From contig NZ_BCAG01000003.1 in assembly GCF_001293685.1 (NCBI RefSeq), positions 744,001-808,000 on the forward strand: a DNA stretch of 64,000 bases, written 5' to 3'. The notes under the pieces are model-generated. The model did no database searches, was not told where the DNA came from, and saw only the letters and a list, made by a program, of their open reading frames with translations. Origin of the DNA: Desulfatitalea tepidiphila. Its GTDB lineage: Bacteria > Desulfobacterota > Desulfobacteria > Desulfobacterales > Desulfosarcinaceae. Of the stretch, positions 1 through 10,000 are shown piece after piece; the first letter of the stretch is position 1, and the number at the start of each line of letters is the position of its first letter. Position numbers and translations under genes: made by a program.

Positions 1-1440
1 GTAAACCGGCATGCTGGGAAAGGCTTTGGCGCACACCAGTTCGCCGGTTTGATCGTAGACCGGCTGCCCGGCGTCGCTGTAGGCATGAACGTCGAGGCCC
101 AGGGCTGGTCCCTGCAGTTCACCTGCATGAACCGGCAGCATGGGATTGCCCAGGGCAAAACATCCGTTCAGGTCGGTGCCGCCGCTGATCGAGGCCAACT
201 GCATGTCGGCTTTGATGGCCCGGTAGGCATATTCAAAACCTGAAACGGACAGGGGCGAGCCGGTGGAGCAGATCATGCGCAGCTTCTCCAGGTTGTACTG
301 TTTGCCGGGTTCGAAGCCGGCTTCGTCCAGGGCGGTGATGTAGCGGGCGCTGGTGCCGAAGATGGTCATGCCCACCTGCTCGGCCAGTTTCCACAGCACT
401 TCCGGCCCGGGATGAAAGGGCGACCCGTCGTAAAGGACCAGTGTCGCGCCGCCGGCCAGGCCGCAGGTCAGCCAGTTCCACATCATCCAGCCACAGGTGG
501 TGAAGTAGAACAGCACGTCGTCGCGCCTAAGGTCGCAGTGCAGCAGGTGCTCCTTGAGCTGGTTGAGCAGGATGCCGCCGTGGCTCTGGACCATGCACTT
601 GGGCTTGCCGGTCGTCCCGGAGCTGTACATGATGTAGAGAGGATGTTCGGCCGGTACCTGCACGAAATCGACTGGTTTCGGCGCAAAGGGAGCCAGAAAT
701 GCTTCCCATGAAACCGCGTTGGGCACGGTCGAAAGGTCCGGTGCGTTGCGCGTGTAGCCGACCACCACCACCTTTTCCACCTTGGGCAGTTGCTTGAGGA
801 TGCCGCCCACCCGCTCCAGGCTGTCGAAGGCTTTGCCGTTGTAGAAGTAACCGTCGGCGGTGACGAGCACCTTGGGCTCGATCTGACCGAAACGGTCCAG
901 CACACCCTTGATACCGAAATCCGGGGAAGAGGAGGACCAGATGGCCCCCAGGCTCGCCGCGGCCAGCATGGCGACGATCGTCTGGGGCATGTTGGGCATG
1001 AATCCGGCCACCCGATCGCCCCGGGTGACGCCCGCCGCGGCCAGGGCCTGGGCCATGCGGCTGACCTCTTCATAGAGGCCCTTGTAGGTGAGCGTTTTCA
1101 AGGGCTGCCCTTCACCCTGGAAGATCAGGGCAGTACGATCGTCACGGTAGCGCAGCAGGTTTTCGGCGAAGTTGAGCTCTGCGCCGATAAACCATTTGGC
1201 GCCGGGCATGCGGAGCGGATCGTCGACCACCGTATGGTAAGGTTTGCTGGCGATGATGCCGGCGAATTTCCAGAAGAGTTCCCAGAACTGGGGAATATGA
1301 TCCACCGACCATTGCCAGAGCTGGTGGTAGTCTGAAAGGGACAGGTTGTAACGCTGGTTGGCCTCGTTCATGAAACGCACCATGTTCGAATTGCGGGTAA
1401 AAACTTCAGAGGGTCGCCACAGGGGTTTTGGATTTTGCAT
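1..1440 (-). CDS. Acetoacetyl-CoA synthetase (acetoacetate-CoA ligase), 3' end cut by window
   Basis: Activates acetoacetate with ATP and CoA to acetoacetyl-CoA in the cytoplasm. The frame is open from the ATG at 1440 to the window edge (480 codons), so the C-terminal adenylation subdomain is missing. The N-terminus (MQNPKPLWRP) and the region reading IWSSSSPDFG are typical of the acetoacetyl-CoA synthetase branch of the AMP-forming ligases. The ATP-binding motif YSSGTTGKPK lies near residue 270. A strong ribosome site (AGGGAGG) precedes the ATG. The next gene upstream on the same strand makes acetoacetate, so the two probably act in sequence. A propionyl/acetyl-CoA synthetase is less likely from the N-terminal sequence. 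Confidence 0.9.
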   Translation of the reverse strand, partial: MQNPKPLWRPSEVFTRNSNMVRFMNEANQRYNLSLSDYHQLWQWSVDHIPQFWELFWKFAGIIASKPYHTVVDDPLRMPGAKWFIGAELNFAENLLRYRDDRTALIFQGEGQPLKTLTYKGLYEEVSRMAQALAAAGVTRGDRVAGFMPNMPQTIVAMLAAASLGAIWSSSSPDFGIKGVLDRFGQIEPKVLVTADGYFYNGKAFDSLERVGGILKQLPKVEKVVVVGYTRNAPDLSTVPNAVSWEAFLAPFAPKPVDFVQVPAEHPLYIMYSSGTTGKPKCMVQSHGGILLNQLKEHLLHCDLRRDDVLFYFTTCGWMMWNWLTCGLAGGATLVLYDGSPFHPGPEVLWKLAEQVGMTIFGTSARYITALDEAGFEPGKQYNLEKLRMICSTGSPLSVSGFEYAYRAIKADMQLASISGGTDLNGCFALGNPMLPVHAGELQGPALGLDVHAYSDAGQPVYDQTGELVCAKAFPSMPVY

Positions 1441-1482
1441 GCTGCCTCCCTTTCAAATATGGGTAGTCCCGATTTCGGGGAA

Positions 1483-2421
1483 TCAGAATCCGACGTGCTG
1501 CAGACCTTTGAGCCCTAAAATTTTTCGTGCTTCGGCCGGGGTGGCGGTTTCCACGCCCAGTTCACCGGCGATCCGCTTGAGTTTGGCCACCTGCTCTCCG
1601 CTGCTTTTGGCCAGAACTCCCCTGGACAGGTAGAGATTGTCTTCCAGACCCACCCGGGCGTGGCCGCCCATGAGCAGGGCGTGGGTGGTCATGGCGAATT
1701 GGGCGCGGCCGGCCGCGCAGACCGACCATTGGAAATCCCCGATCTGCTGGCGTGCGGTCTGCACCAGGAACACCAGATTCTCCACAGTGGCCGGTATGCC
1801 GCCGAGGATGCCGAGCACGAACTGCAGGTAGACCGGTTTCTGAACGTGGCCCGCCTCGATCAAATAGGCCAGGTTGTTGATCATGCCCACGTCATAAATC
1901 TCGAACTCCGGTTTGGTGCCGTTGCGTCCCATCAGTTCAGCGAACTGGCGGATCGTGAGAAAGGTGTTGGGAAAGATGAAGTCTTCGGTGCCGCCGAGGT
2001 ATGGCTTTTCCCACTCGTACTTCCATTGTCCTTCGAATTTGGGGACCACATGGAACAGGGCGAAGTTCATGGAACCGGCATTGAGACTGGCCAGTTCCGG
2101 TTTCAGGGTGGAAACGACCCTGCCCCGATTTTCGACCGAGTCGCCGAGGCTGCCGCCGGTGGTGAAACACAGGATGATGTCGCAACGGCGTTTGACCTCC
2201 GCGGCCACCTCCCGGAAGATTTCCTGATCCGCTACGGGTTGACCGTTTTCCGGTTTGCGCACATGCAGGTGGGCTACCGCGCCGCCGGCCTCGTAAACGC
2301 TCATGATGTCTTCGACGAGTTGAGTCGGCGTGAGTGGCAGATAGGGTGACATGCACGGGGTATGGATCGCGCCGGAGACGGCTGCGGTTATGATGGCTTT
2401 TTGGGGCGTTTGGTTTTCCAT
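1483..2421 (-). CDS. Beta-keto acid cleavage enzyme (BKACE / DUF849 family)
   Basis: BKACE enzymes are Zn-dependent and condense a beta-keto acid with acetyl-CoA to give acetoacetate and a new acyl-CoA. The founding member, Kce, acts on 3-keto-5-aminohexanoate in lysine fermentation. The N-terminus ITAAVSGAIHTPCMSPYLP and the HLH metal motif at residues 51-53 (AHLHVRKPENGQ) are family hallmarks. Length is 312 residues, as expected. I chose the ATG at 2421 because AAGGAG lies 9 bases upstream; an ATG at 2451 would add 10 unlikely residues. It lies 42 bases upstream of the acetoacetyl-CoA synthetase, which would consume its product. The true keto-acid substrate cannot be read from the sequence. 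Confidence 0.88.
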   Translation of the reverse strand: MENQTPQKAIITAAVSGAIHTPCMSPYLPLTPTQLVEDIMSVYEAGGAVAHLHVRKPENGQPVADQEIFREVAAEVKRRCDIILCFTTGGSLGDSVENRGRVVSTLKPELASLNAGSMNFALFHVVPKFEGQWKYEWEKPYLGGTEDFIFPNTFLTIRQFAELMGRNGTKPEFEIYDVGMINNLAYLIEAGHVQKPVYLQFVLGILGGIPATVENLVFLVQTARQQIGDFQWSVCAAGRAQFAMTTHALLMGGHARVGLEDNLYLSRGVLAKSSGEQVAKLKRIAGELGVETATPAEARKILGLKGLQHVGF

Positions 2422-2502
2422 CGGTCTGACTTCTCCTTTGCCTGTGGTCATTGCCTCAAGGTTGTCGGTAAATATGAGATTTTCATTCTGTTTAGGGTAT
2501 CG

Positions 2503-3060
2503 TCATGGCGTATAGATCACCATGACGCATTTGACCTCCTGATCTCCGTCGGCGACCCCGCGATGGGGGATGCCTGAATCGAAATAGACGCAATCTCCGG
2601 GATTCAGGATGTAAACTTCTTCTCCATGGAAAAAACGCATGCGACCCTCGAATACCAGCATCATCTCCTCGCCTTCATGTTGAAAAAACTTGTTGCTTTT
2701 GGATCCCCCAGGAAGGGTCAAAATGGAGGGCATCATTTTCTTGTTCGGATACTTATGGGCCAACGTCTCATACGAGTATCCGAAATCGTCCCCGCTGCGG
2801 GCCATCAGGTGCCGCTCTTCCTTGGTAACGACCGCACATCGGGCGGTGGTCACATCTTCTCCGAAGATTTGGGGAAGGGTGACGCCAAGTGCCTTGGCAA
2901 TGACGATCAAGGTTGAAACGGGAGGTGATTTTTTCGAGTTTTCGACTTTGGATAGATATCCTTTGGTGTAACCGGTGCGTTTCGCCAGAGCCTCCAGGGT
3001 GAGACTCCGGGCGACCCGAAGGGATTTGATGTTCTTTCCGATGTCGGCTTCTTCAAACAT
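2503..3060 (-). CDS. XRE-family regulator with C-terminal cupin domain
   Basis: Cytoplasmic DNA-binding regulator of about 185 residues. Residues 5-60 form a helix-turn-helix (IGKNIKSLRVARSLTLEALA, then GYTKGYLSKVENSKKSPP). The C-terminal half is a cupin (QHEGEEMMLVFEGRMRFFHG, NPGDCVYFDSGIPHRG) that usually senses a small ligand. This fusion class often controls amino-acid or carboxylate catabolism, which fits the BKACE and acetoacetyl-CoA synthetase genes 81 bases downstream on the same strand. The start at 3060 is chosen from the usual family length; a GGCGGAAC element about 12 bases upstream is a weak ribosome site. In-frame ATGs at 3114 and 3252 are alternatives but give an N-terminus foreign to the family. 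Confidence 0.85.
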   Translation of the reverse strand: MFEEADIGKNIKSLRVARSLTLEALAKRTGYTKGYLSKVENSKKSPPVSTLIVIAKALGVTLPQIFGEDVTTARCAVVTKEERHLMARSGDDFGYSYETLAHKYPNKKMMPSILTLPGGSKSNKFFQHEGEEMMLVFEGRMRFFHGEEVYILNPGDCVYFDSGIPHRGVADGDQEVKCVMVIYTP

Positions 3061-3759
3061 ACAGGCCTGTTCCGCCAGGTCCCGGAGCGCTGATCGCCAA
3101 AAGAGAACAGACATCTCAGCGCAGGGTTTCCAAATATGAAAAATTTGAGCTGTAAAATCTGAAAATGAAATATATAATTGAATTTTATATAAAAAAACGA
3201 TATGAAAAAGTTTCCCTTCAGAAAACCTACGGCGCTTGCCGATTTCTGTCAAGTTGATTTTCCATCAATCCAAAAAAATATGAGCGCCATCTATTATATC
3301 GCACCATTCACCGATCCGGTCACAGGCCAAGGCGGCCGTTTCCTTTCCAATTGGCATATTCTCAACCTATTGGTTTGAAATAAAAATGAACTGAATAAGG
3401 ACGAAAAACCACCATGCGCCGCAGGCCTTCATCATGGCAGATGGGATGGCATGCCCTGCCCCTGGTGTGTGCGATTTTGTGTACGGATTTGGATAGGTGT
3501 CATGAAAAATAGACATCTGCTACCTTCCAGCTGCTCTTTACCGCCACTGCCAAAGGTTGAAAGCAGCACATTGATCCCAATCTGCTGAAAAGTGGATAAG
3601 TGCCCGCAGTTTTGCTTCTTTTCTGCGCCCGGGCTAATTCTACTCAAGAGGGTTCTGATAGACTGGCATCGAAATTGCTTCATGGCCAGCCGAAGATGAT
3701 TTTTAGTACTTTTTAGGCGAACCCCAATCAGAAGACATTATCAGACATTATTGCTTGCA
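3061..3759. other. Long gene-poor control region between the regulator gene and the riboswitch operon
   Basis: About 700 bases with no convincing gene. The part nearest the regulator (3120-3290) is AT-rich and should carry the minus-strand promoter. The plus-strand promoter of the large operon should lie between about 3290 and 3760, but I could not pick out a confident -35/-10 pair. A minus-strand frame at 3432-3683 (83 codons) has no recognisable motif and no clear ribosome site. Confidence 0.6.
3172..3190. promoter_or_regulatory. AT-rich dyad, possible autoregulatory operator
   Basis: ATATAA at 3172-3177 and TTATAT at 3185-3190 form a 6-base inverted repeat around a 7-base spacer, about 110 bases upstream of the XRE-cupin start. 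Such dyads are common autoregulatory sites for XRE proteins. In an AT-rich stretch a match of this size can arise by chance. Confidence 0.25.
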
Positions 3760-3856
3760 CTGAGAAAAAGGCAAACCACTTGAAAGGGTGGGACGCAAAG
3801 CCACTGGCCTAAGTCCTTCAAGCCGAAGGATATGGAAGCAGGGTTGCCGGGCAGAG
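3760..3856 (+). promoter_or_regulatory. GEMM-I (cyclic di-GMP-I class) riboswitch aptamer
   Basis: The conserved core is nearly complete. GGCAAACC at 3770-3777 starts a hairpin closed by a GAAA loop. This is followed by GTGGGACGCAAAGCC, then CCTAAG, a TCCTT/AAGGA stem, TATGG, and the closing GGGTTGCCGGGC at 3841-3852. CCTAAG paired with TATGG is the classical 11-nucleotide GAAA-tetraloop receptor, so the tertiary contact of the class is intact. The position matching G20 of the Vc2 aptamer is G (3770), which favours cyclic di-GMP; the Geobacter cGAMP-binding variants have A there. The C92 equivalent is present at about 3847. It lies about 150 bases upstream of the giant surface-protein gene on the same strand. 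Whether ligand turns expression on or off cannot be read directly. Confidence 0.93.
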
Positions 3857-4003
3857 GCGCGACATTTCACGATGCACCTTTTTGCGCGGTGGTTTTGCAT
3901 CGGGAGATGTCATGGAAGATTTCTTCTCTATTACCATAGGGTCGATGACGGACGAATTTTTTCTTCCGGCATATTTCTACTCATGCGCCGCAGGTGACCT
4001 GGC
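3857..4003 (+). promoter_or_regulatory. Leader / expression platform between riboswitch and first gene
   Basis: This untranslated stretch can form at least two competing stems: GATGC-ACC (3871-3878) with GGT and GCATC (3888-3901), and GGAAGA (3914-3919) with TCTTCC (3962-3967). The ribosome site AGGTGA (3992-3997) for the ATG at 4004 sits inside the palindrome CAGGTGACCTG, so either transcription or translation could be controlled. A frame at 3788-3997 starts inside the aptamer and is not a gene. Confidence 0.55.
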
Positions 4004-7000
4004 ATGGTGCTGAAGAAATCAAGCTCGATATGCGCCGCAGCCTATGTCGCCACGGCCGCTCTATGCCTCCTGGCCATCGTTCTGACGGCACCATCGGCAT
4101 GGTCGGCGCCGTGTGATCTCAAGCCCGGAACGCCGGCCATCATCCGCCACGATCTCGGCACCAGCTATTGCGAGCTGTGTGGTTACGGTTATGTCACGGT
4201 CATCATCTCCAACGGATACGAGGAGGTGGACATGACCCAGATGACATTGGTGGAGAACCTGGCCAGCTCCGGCCTCACCTTCGCTCCCGCCGCCCCCACG
4301 CCCGTCAGGTACCAGGTGAACGGGGGGCCTTGGATGGTCGGTATCGCGCCGGCCGTCAGCGGCCCCAACAATTCGATTCTCACTTGGACATCCGCCGAGA
4401 TTCCGGCCTTAGCCAGCCTCGCGTATGCGCCCGGCATTCATGATATCAACAGCCTCACCGTCACCTTCGCGGTGGCCCACCACGATCCCTCGATCCAGGA
4501 GCAGTTGGTCGGCGCCACCCGTTTGATACAGGCCGATCTGACCTATGACACAGAAGGAGACGAAGCGTGCTTCCCCGGTCTGGCAACGGTCGGCACCGGT
4601 CTGAACCTTTTGCCGTTGCGCGAACCCGAGCCAGAAGTCTTCAAGCAGGGCCGCAACGTCGATGCCGGGCAGGACAGCGGGGAGTATTCCGGCGCCGTCT
4701 ACGGCAACGTCAACGACGACCTGATCTGGCGCGTCCGGGTGACCAACGACGGTTCTGCCGCCCTTCAGGATCTGCGTTTCGACGATCTGATGGGAACAAC
4801 CAACATCGACATAAACTACGTCTGTCCGACAGAAGCCACGGCCGCCACCGTGGCGGCCAACGACGGCGTGGATCCCGGCGGTACGGGATGTGTGCCGGTG
4901 ATCGGCAACAGCGTCGATAACTTCGATGTGGACAATCCTTTCGGGGAACCGGCCACCGACTCACCTGACCTGGTCGATGTACCGGAGATGGATTCGGCCG
5001 ACATCTTCCTGGTGGGCAAGGTCCCCAGCACGCCCAACGGTTCATGTGGGGCCGCCACCACCAACACGGTGTCGGATGTGCAATGGGGCTGTCAATCCCA
5101 AACACCGGCCGGTGGCATATTGGCCACATCCGCGGGGGCATCGCCGGGCACTGCTTCTGCCACCTTGAGTACTTTTTCTGACGCCGGCGGGACCAATCTC
5201 AGCATCGTCACCCAGTACATCGGCATCGCTTCGGCCGCTCAGCCGGCAGGGGCAAGGGGGCGGGTGCGCATCACCATCCGAAATCTCACCGGCGGCACGA
5301 TCAAAGGGATCCACCTTCGCGATGTGCTGCCCGCCGAATATGTGGTCGACCCCACGTTCACCCCGAATATCACGGCTTATGGCGCATATGGCACCTATCC
5401 GGGTTTGACCGACCGGATCGAATGGACCAATCCGGCGGGGGGCACGGTTCCGCTCACGACCACCGATCCGGCCGTGGCACTTTCCAACACGGCGCCGGAG
5501 TTCCGGCTTTACAGCAGTACGACCCATCCCGATCATGCCGATCAATTCGACCTGCTGCGCCACGGCGACCGGCTGGTGATCAATTTTGGCGTGATTCTGG
5601 TGCGGCCCGAATCGTACGATCGCACGGCCAATCTCGATGTGCGCACCGAGGACCCGGCCAGCGATCCGCCGGGCACCGATCCGGCCAATGCCATCGAGGT
5701 GGAGAACCGGTTGTATGTCGATTTCGAAAACTTTTGCCAGCCCGGTGTCACGCAGCATCCACCCAATTATCCCATCGTGACGACCCACCAGACCGATCCC
5801 GAAGACCTGGACATCAATATCGCCGGCAGCGAGCTGGTTTTTATCCTGACCGGCGATCCGGCCCAGCGTCTGCCGCTCACCGTCAATTTGACCAACAACG
5901 GCGGCCACCAGGCTGAAGATTACTACGCCTACGTCAGCTTCGGGGAAACCATGCAGGTGGTCACCGTGCCCGCCGGATGCAGCCTGACGGCCAATCCGCC
6001 GGCGCACCGGGAGTGGCAGCTACCGGCGTCGATTCCCTCCACGGCCGCGGTATACCAGTGTTCCAACGGCGGGAGCATCGCGCCGGGGCAGACCGTGGGG
6101 TTTACTTTCGAGGTGGTCAAGAGCAGCGATCCGGGAGCGCTGGCGGCCGATGACCTGACTTTCCGCGCAGACGTGACCGGTGAGATCACGCTCTACGACG
6201 GCACACCGCTCTGGTTTCCGACCTCCACGGCCCGCGCCGACGGCATCACCGATTCGGCCAACACTTACTCGGTGGACGGCGTGCGCGCGCGCGTGGTCGG
6301 GTTCAACCTGCTCAAATCCCAGGTGGGCACCTGTTCGGAGAACAATCCGCCGCCCGGCTCCCCGGACCTGCTGGTGCAGATCGGCGAGGAGTGCGCCTAT
6401 CACATCGACACCGGCGGCTGGTTCGGGTTCCAGACCCCCGGGTTCACCTACATCGCCGTGCAGGATATCCAGGTCGTGGATCAACTGCCCGATGGCCAGG
6501 GGTATATCTCCTCGACCGATCCTTACGCGGCCAGCACGTCGGACATTCAGGGGGTCACCCTCAACCCGGCCGGCCTCTCCCCGCTCGACGAAGCCGTTGC
6601 ACCGGATTACGTGAACTGGACCTTCAATACGGTGGTGCCGTCCCAGCGCATCAATGTCATCGACCAGTGGTTCCGGGTCGATCTGCGCTCGCGGCTGTTG
6701 AACGATCCTCAGAATGTCAGTGCGGCCCCCAACCGGCATGCGGCCCTGAGCACCAACACGCTCAATTCCTATTTCCAGGCCGTCTTCTTCAACGACAGTA
6801 CCGGCATGGAGGAGGTCTACGACCTGGGGCCGGGCACGATCGGCTACCCAAGAGTGGAGGTGCGCCGTTTTTCGCTCACCGTCACCGAGCCGGAGATAAC
6901 GGTGGTCAAAGAGGTGTGCAACGAGACCTTATACGGCGCCGGCCCTTCGTGCAGCCATTTCGTTCCCCTGGCCGACGATGGCGACGCTTACGACAACTAC

Positions 7001-10000
7001 GTCTACCGCATCACCCTGACCAACACGGCGGCTGCCGACGGCGTGACGCGCGCTCCGGCCTATGATGTCACGGTCACCGATACACTGGATGCCATGGACC
7101 TGGCCTATGTGCTGCCGTTCGGCGCCGACGGTCTGAACAACGACGGGGACGGCGCCACGGACGAGGCGGGTGCGGGCAGCGAGGGAAGCATCGGCGACAA
7201 CGTCGTGGACAACGGCACACCGGCCCAGATCATTTTTTCATATACTCATAGCACGGCGCTGCAGCGCATCGATCCCGGTGCGTCGGTGCAGTTGTACTAC
7301 CGAGTCGATTTTGACGATGACGCCGCGCCGCTGCAAACTTTCACCAACACGGCGGGCGCCGCCTACGACAGCCTCGAAGGCGGTATTGTCGACGATTTCA
7401 GCAACCAGAGCGTCCCCCAGCGGCCCAACGGCGACATCGGTGGCGCGCGCATCTACACCTCGGATGCAGCTTCGGCTGCGGTGCGCATCATTCCAGTAGA
7501 GACCGAACCCAAGAGGATCGCGAGCCTGTCCAACACGCCCCTTGCAACGGCACCGGCCGTTCAGGGCGTGTCCATCGGTGAGGAGATCGAATATCGCCTC
7601 ACCACCTCGCTGCCCGTGGCCCTGCTGCGCAACTTCGTCATCCGGGACGAGCTGCCCGAAGGCATGCGTTGCGTCGAAGCGCCGGCCGTCAATCTCGATG
7701 CACCGCCTTATGCCGCTGCGGGTTTCGATCCGGGCGGCGTCATTACGCCCACCTGCGGCGATGATTTCGTCGAGTGGCAATTCGGCGACCAGCGGGTCAC
7801 CAACGGGACGATGGGCGAACGATACGACCTGGATATCGGCTTCATCGCCCGTACCGAGAATACGGCCGCCGTCAACGACGGGGACGTGATGTCCAACGGC
7901 GATCCGGCCACCCAGGCCTTCGCCCGCTACCTGGATGAAAACGGAACGGCCGTGACGATCGATTTCGGCCAGGTCGACGTGGTGGTGCGCGAACCGCTTA
8001 TCGAGATGACCAAGGCGTTTGCCGTGGCCGCCGCCGATGCCGCCGACGTGCTCACCGTGACGGTAACGGCGACCAACACCGGCACGGCGACGGCCTACAA
8101 CCTGCGCGTGCTCGACGATCTGGACGGACGGAACCTGACTTACATCGGCAATGTGAGCGGGACGCAACCACCGGACCATGTCGATATCACCACCCTGGGC
8201 GCCAACCGGCCGATCTTCAGCTGGAACGCCCCCAATGGCATCGACCCGGGCGGCACCATCGGCTTTACCTTCGACGTCCGCGTGGACGACGTTGTTGAGC
8301 CCCTGGAAGTACTGGACAACACCCTCCAGGCCGATTGGACGTCCCTGCCCGGCCGGACCACAGCACTCAACAGCAGCGGCCTGATCGGTGCCGACGGTAC
8401 GGAAAGCGGCATGCGCGTCGGCGCACTGCCCCATGCGGGCGACGCGGTCAACGATTACGAAACCGTCGCCGGCGCCCAGGTGACGGTCCCGGCCGTGTCC
8501 TTGACCAAGAGCGACCTCGATCCGGCGGGGGTGCCGACGATTGGCGCGCACAAAACGTTCCGGCTCGACATTCGTCTGCCCGAAGGCGTCACTCAAAACG
8601 TACGGGTCGCCGACAGCCTCGATGCCGCCGGACTGAGCTACGTTCTGGAGAACAACACCGGTTTCGATGTCACTTACACCTTCGAGGGGATCGCCGCCAT
8701 CAATGGCCTGGCGCCGGCCGAAGCAGCCTTGAATGCCTTCCCGGTCGACGGGAGCAGCGGCAGCGTGGTGTGGGATATCGGCACGGTCGTCACCCAGACT
8801 GAAAACGACCCGAGCGCCGGCGCCATCGATCCCCTGATCCGCATCCAGTATTATGCCCGGGTCAACAACGACCTGGACACCGACATGGGCGACAGCCTGC
8901 AAAATGGTGCCACGGTCACCTCTACCCACGGCGAAACCGGGGCCGACGAAACCGCTGCCGACGATACCGATCCGGTCACAGTGGCCGAGCCCCAGCTCAC
9001 GGCCACCAAGACGGTAAGCAACGTCACCAATCCCGGCAATCCCCCGGGCGGCGGGGACGTGCTCGAGTATGTGGTGTCCGTTACCAACGCCGGCACGGCC
9101 ACGGCCTATGACGTCAATGTGGTCGACACCCTGCCGGCCAACCTGACATTTTACAATGGGTTTACCCCAACGGCGCTTATCGCCGGTACGGCCGTGGCGG
9201 GTTTCATTCCAAATCCGGCCAATGAACCCGCCGGACCATTGGTCTGGGGTCGGGACAATGCGGACGAGAGCCTGGACATTCCGACAGGCCAATCCCTGGT
9301 GCTCACATACCAGACCGTAGTCCTGGCCATGGGCGGCGATATCAGCAACAGCGTCACGGGGGACTGGACCAGCCTGGATGGCACCAGCAGCCTGGAGCGC
9401 ACCGGCGAAGGCTGCGGCGTCGCCAGCGATCCCAACGACTACTGCTTCGGCCCGGTGGTGGCCACGGTGGCCACGGTGGATACCACCAGCATTGCCAAGA
9501 ACATCACCGCCGACACCTTTGACACCGTGCCTTGGAGCACCACAGCCGACGCAGTGGCCCGCATCGGGGATTTCGTCACCTACCGCCTGGCCCTGAACCT
9601 CACCGGCGGTCTGACCCAGGCCATCGAGGTCCGGGACCAGTTGCCCGGGGGCATGGCATTTGTCGGCACCATCAGCATCAACGGCGATCCCACCGTTAAC
9701 TATACCCCACCGGCCAGCGGTGCAGGCTCCAACTTCAGTTATGCACCCATCACCAGCGCCGGCGTGCCCGCAGTCGGTGCCACCGGCACCTTGAGCTGGA
9801 TGATCGGCGATGTGAACAACGATCCCTTCGGCGATCCCACCACCGATACCCTGGAAATCCTCTACCTGGCCCGCATCCTGCCGGATGCCGGCATCCCCCA
9901 TGTGGACACCACCACCCTGACCAATACCGCGGCCATGGACTATGCCACGGCCGCCGGTCCGGCCGCCACGTTGACGGCCAGCACCGACCTGACCCTGGTT

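Noticed and set aside
3432-3683. 83-codon minus-strand frame in the long control region
   Set aside because: No motif, no ribosome site, composition unlike the neighbouring genes.
3788-3997. 69-codon frame upstream of the giant gene
   Set aside because: It begins inside the riboswitch aptamer and runs through the leader; no family likeness.
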